A stretch of 20,412 nt of DNA, taken from positions 1 to 20,412 of the forward strand of contig CALSCR010000457.1 of the NCBI GenBank assembly GCA_943704495.1. The letters run 5' to 3'. The number at the start of each line of letters is the position of its first letter. Within the stretch, counting starts at the first letter, position 1. Source of the DNA: Pigoraptor chileana (Eukaryota; Opisthokonta; Filasterea). Made by a program: the position numbers and the translations under genes. Positions 18,010 to 20,412 of this stretch are shown one piece after another. Below the pieces are notes generated by a model. The model made no database searches. It saw only the letters and a list, made by a program, of their open reading frames with translations, and had not been told where the DNA came from.

Positions 18010-18703
18010 GATTGCATCGGGTGCAGAATCGCCGCCGTGTCCGCGTGTCTGTTTTGTATGTGTCTGTGCGTTGTCTGTTTGTGTGCGTTGTGTGCGTCTC
18101 GTGTTGTTTTGCGTCCTCCTATTGTGTTTGCGTTTGCCTTATTGTTGTACGTGGTGCGTGTATTTGCGGGCAGTAACTAGTGCCGACTGCCTCTGATTCA
18201 AGGGCATAAATTGCGTTTCTTGGAGCAAAAAGTGGCAGCATCTCCACCTTGGTTGCTGGTGAACACTAATGACCTGCCAAGTCTGCCTAATTTTTTTTTA
18301 ATCCATCGAATGTTGGCGAGATCTCGTGAAGTTGTTTCCCGCCAATTTTCTCATATTTGGCGCCGCGACTGAGTCCCCTGTTGTTTCAGGATGATGCCGT
18401 CAGGTGATTGGATGAGTTCTTAACGAAGCACGCATCAACTTACTATTGCTTTAACTGCTCCAGTTTGGCTCTCGCATTTCATTGTTATCTTATTCTGACA
18501 CCGGCTTCATCTGATTTGTGCTCATTAGCCTCGGCCGACCGAACTTTGCACATAGCAATTCGAAAACAGCTGTGATAGACTATTCTTTTGTAGAGAGGCG
18601 GGGTGTTCGTTTTCTTCCAACGTGCATCTGGCGCACTTGGGGGGGCACACGCGGCTTGCCGTGTTCCTGAACGAAAGGCAGGATCAACCAGTGAAAGAGG
18701 GAG
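18010..18703. promoter_or_regulatory. Intergenic region with RFC4 promoter
   Basis: The 694 bp hold the 3' flank of the DNTTIP1-like gene (T/G-rich to about 18180) and then the RFC4 upstream region. Two E2F-like sites lie about 340-370 bp before the RFC4 ATG. An in-frame start further upstream is not supported by homology. I see no RNA gene. Confidence 0.5.
18335..18364. promoter_or_regulatory. Paired E2F-like sites upstream of RFC4
   Basis: TTTCCCGCCAA (18335-18345) and TTTGGCGCC (18356-18364) are 10 bp apart. The first matches the consensus on one strand, and the second, being partly palindromic, on both. Replication-factor genes are classical E2F targets, so the position upstream of an RFC gene is meaningful, though no transcription start is known. 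Confidence 0.45.
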
Positions 18704-20260
18704 ATGGCGTCGAGTTTCTTCCAACCGACGGCGCAGAAAAAGGCTGTGTCTGCGGCTGCGTCGGTTCCGTGGGTCGAGAAATAGTGGGTTGGATCTGCTG
18801 TCGCTGGATGTGGTGCGACTTTGATTGTGCTGCATCATGGAGATAATAGCATGTGTTGGAATTGAAGGCACAACGTACGGCACATTCCGCTCACGACTCT
18901 CCGTGTTCATCCACTCATCCACTCTCCCACTCGACATCCACTTGGTTCTCATCAATCTCTTGGATCCCCCGCATCACACCACACGTCAAATCACACTCAC
19001 TCCCACTCGACTCTTTACTTATTCGACTGTGCTTATTTATAATTGTCGCTTCACAGCCGCCCCAAGACAGTTGATGATGTTGCATACCAGGATGAAGTGG
19101 TTGCGGTTCTCAAAAAGTCCCTAGAGGGCAATGATGTGAGTTGTCTCACTTGCCATCCTGTCGTTATTGTTGAACTTACGGTGCCTGCTGATATGTACTG
19201 ATATTGACACACATACACATACAAACACACACACACGCACGCACACACACACACATACACACGCACACAACTCGCGCAGTTTCCGCATTTTCTATTCTAT
19301 GGACCTCCCGGCACTGGAAAGACATCGACCATTCTTGCCGTTGCACGCCAGCTGTTTGGGTGCGTGTGCGTGCTTACTTTTTCCAGATCAGTGTGTGCCT
19401 GGTTGCAATGTGTGCGCATGTGTGGTATGCACCCCTGCTAAGGAATGTGTGTCGTTGTCGTGCATATTTTCATCCTACTGATCATACACCCTGCACTCTC
19501 CCCACACAATCCACACTCACACTCACACGCACATAATACCCACTACCATACCACATATTCATATCGACCCTCTCCTGAACGTACATTGCATCCTACATAA
19601 TCCACACTGCACCCCCAACTCCACACACTGCCCACACCCGCAGACCCGAGCTGATGAAGCAGCGCGTCCTGGAACTCAATGCGTCTGATGAGCGAGGCAT
19701 CAAGGTCATTCGCGACAAAGTCAAGAGCTTTGCGCAGTTTACGGCAACGCGCCAAGTGGTTAAGTAAGTGGTCTCTACTGCCTGTTTGTGTTTGAGTTGT
19801 GTTTGCGAGTGTACCCCACTTTTGCGTTAAACAAACCTCACAAGCACACACACACACACATATATATATATATTAATAATATGTGCATGCAGATACACTC
19901 ACCAACACAGACAAAACACCTCCGCTTCCATTGTTTGATGCAATTACACATGTTCCTTTTTAGCCACTTCCACGCTGCACCCATGCGTGTGAAGCATGTG
20001 GATGTGGGAGCATCGGTTCTCGTTGACCGCCCCGTTCTTGACTTCCTTCGCCGAGTCCATTGACAGAGTGCCCCGATGTCACTAACTTGAAGCACTCTTC
20101 CATTCCGATTGCCAAGGGGATATCCATGCCCGCCATACAAGATTATTATTCTCGATGAGGCCGACGCGATGACACGTGATGCGCAAACGGCACTCCGCCG
20201 CACGATGGAGACGTACTCGAAAGTCACAAGATTTTGCCTCATCTGCAACTATGTCAGCAG
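18704..20260 (+). CDS. RFC4: Replication factor C subunit 4 (clamp-loader ATPase), 5' part
   Basis: This is a small subunit of the RFC complex, which opens and loads PCNA on primed DNA using ATP. The exons visible are 18704-18783, 19057-19135, 19280-19359, 19644-19763 and 20117-20260, with phases 2, 0, 2, 2 and 2. They give 167 codons plus two bases, about half of the roughly 360-residue family length. The order VPWVEKYRPK (23-32), [11 protein letters not shown], Walker A GPPGTGKT (61-68), [25 protein letters not shown] with Walker B LDEAD (132-136), and [12 protein letters not shown] matches human RFC4 (yeast Rfc2) better than RFC2, RFC3 or RFC5. The exon 4/5 join (K120) needs the CAAG acceptor at 20116. 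The SRC motif and C-terminal collar domain lie beyond the right edge. The short N-terminus begins [13 protein letters not shown]. The start ATG has G at -3 and +4. Confidence 0.96.
19205..19271 (+). repeat. CA microsatellite in RFC4 intron 2
   Basis: The tract of CA with interruptions occupies nearly half of the 144 bp intron (19136-19279) and ends just before the CTCGCGCAG acceptor. Confidence 0.85.
19843..19882 (+). repeat. CA/TA microsatellite in RFC4 intron 4
   Basis: CA repeats pass into TA repeats in the middle of the 353 bp intron (19764-20116). The intron's last part is a unit of the intron 3'-end repeat family. Confidence 0.85.
20049..20116 (+). repeat. Intron 3'-end repeat unit before RFC4 exon 5
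   Basis: GCCGAGTCCATTGACAGAG is followed by GATGTCACTAACTTGAAGC, a pyrimidine-rich stretch and the GCCAAG acceptor. The arrangement equals that of units in mL44 and the isopentenyltransferase gene, with CTAAC as the branch-like core. It is more diverged than the mL44 copies. Confidence 0.7.
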
Positions 20261-20277
20261 GTGTGCGCTTAGTGCCG

Positions 20278-20313
<36 letters not shown>

Positions 20314-20412
20314 ATGCGTGTGCGTGTGTGTGTGCGTGTGCGTGTGCGTGTGTGTGTTTTCATCAGGCTGCGCCCGTCCATTCCTAATTTAGTTGACCAG
20401 AAGATGAAAAGC
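20261..20412 (+). other. Start of RFC4 intron 5 with TG microsatellite
   Basis: After the AG/GTGTGC donor the sequence is TG-rich from about 20280 to 20358. The following 54 bases do not encode the expected IIEPL-SRC segment in any frame, so they are read as intron up to the window end. Confidence 0.75.

Noticed and set aside
19360-19643. Additional exon within RFC4 intron 3
   Set aside because: Residues encoded by exons 3 and 4 join directly at FG/PEL as in other RFC4 proteins, leaving no missing sequence.
20359-20412. A further RFC4 exon after CATCAG at the window end
   Set aside because: The frame is open but lacks the IIEPL-SRC sequence that follows CNYVSR in all RFC4 proteins.

Overview
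This is nuclear DNA from an intron-rich eukaryote, most likely unicellular. It carries six conserved genes, about 36 spliceosomal introns that I could place by homology and reading phase, and many TG/CA and TA microsatellites. There are no bacterial operons, Shine-Dalgarno sites or phage genes. A mitoribosomal protein implies a mitochondrion. A DNTTIP1-like protein and a RAD18 with RING, UBZ4 and SAP domains lean towards an opisthokont or holozoan protist, but the sequence alone cannot fix the taxon.

Left block (1-5741): two tRNA anticodon-loop modification genes are transcribed divergently from a 612 bp gap. On the minus strand is a tRNA isopentenyltransferase (i6A37), whose 3' part runs off the left edge. 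On the plus strand is QTRT2, the accessory subunit of the queuine tRNA-ribosyltransferase (Q34), complete in 11 exons and 387 codons.

Middle block (6718-14418): after a convergent gap of about 1 kb comes RAD18 on the minus strand, the PCNA-monoubiquitinating E3 ligase, with 10 exons and 648 codons. Head-to-head with it, across a 688 bp gap holding an AT-rich island and an E2F-like motif, is mL44 on the plus strand, a mitochondrial large-subunit protein with an RNase III fold and a dsRBD (9 exons, 345 codons).

Right block (15722-20412): a plus-strand gene of two exons and 696 codons matches DNTTIP1, the scaffold of the mitotic HDAC complex MiDAC, and carries a large acidic extension and a cysteine cluster. 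The last gene is the 5' part of RFC4, a clamp-loader ATPase, cut by the right edge. RAD18 and RFC4 both act on PCNA, and both have E2F-like sites upstream.

The most unusual signal is a repeat of about 65-80 bp that makes up the 3' end of introns: a conserved 5' half, an ACTGAC/CTAAC branch-point-like core, a pyrimidine tract and a terminal AG. It appears in the sense orientation directly before the acceptor in five introns of four genes on both strands. In two introns it is tandemly amplified, three times in the isopentenyltransferase gene and four times in mL44. The donor sites are also unusual: 25 of 36 start GTG rather than GTA and 34 of 36 have G at +5, so TG microsatellites themselves fit the donor consensus.
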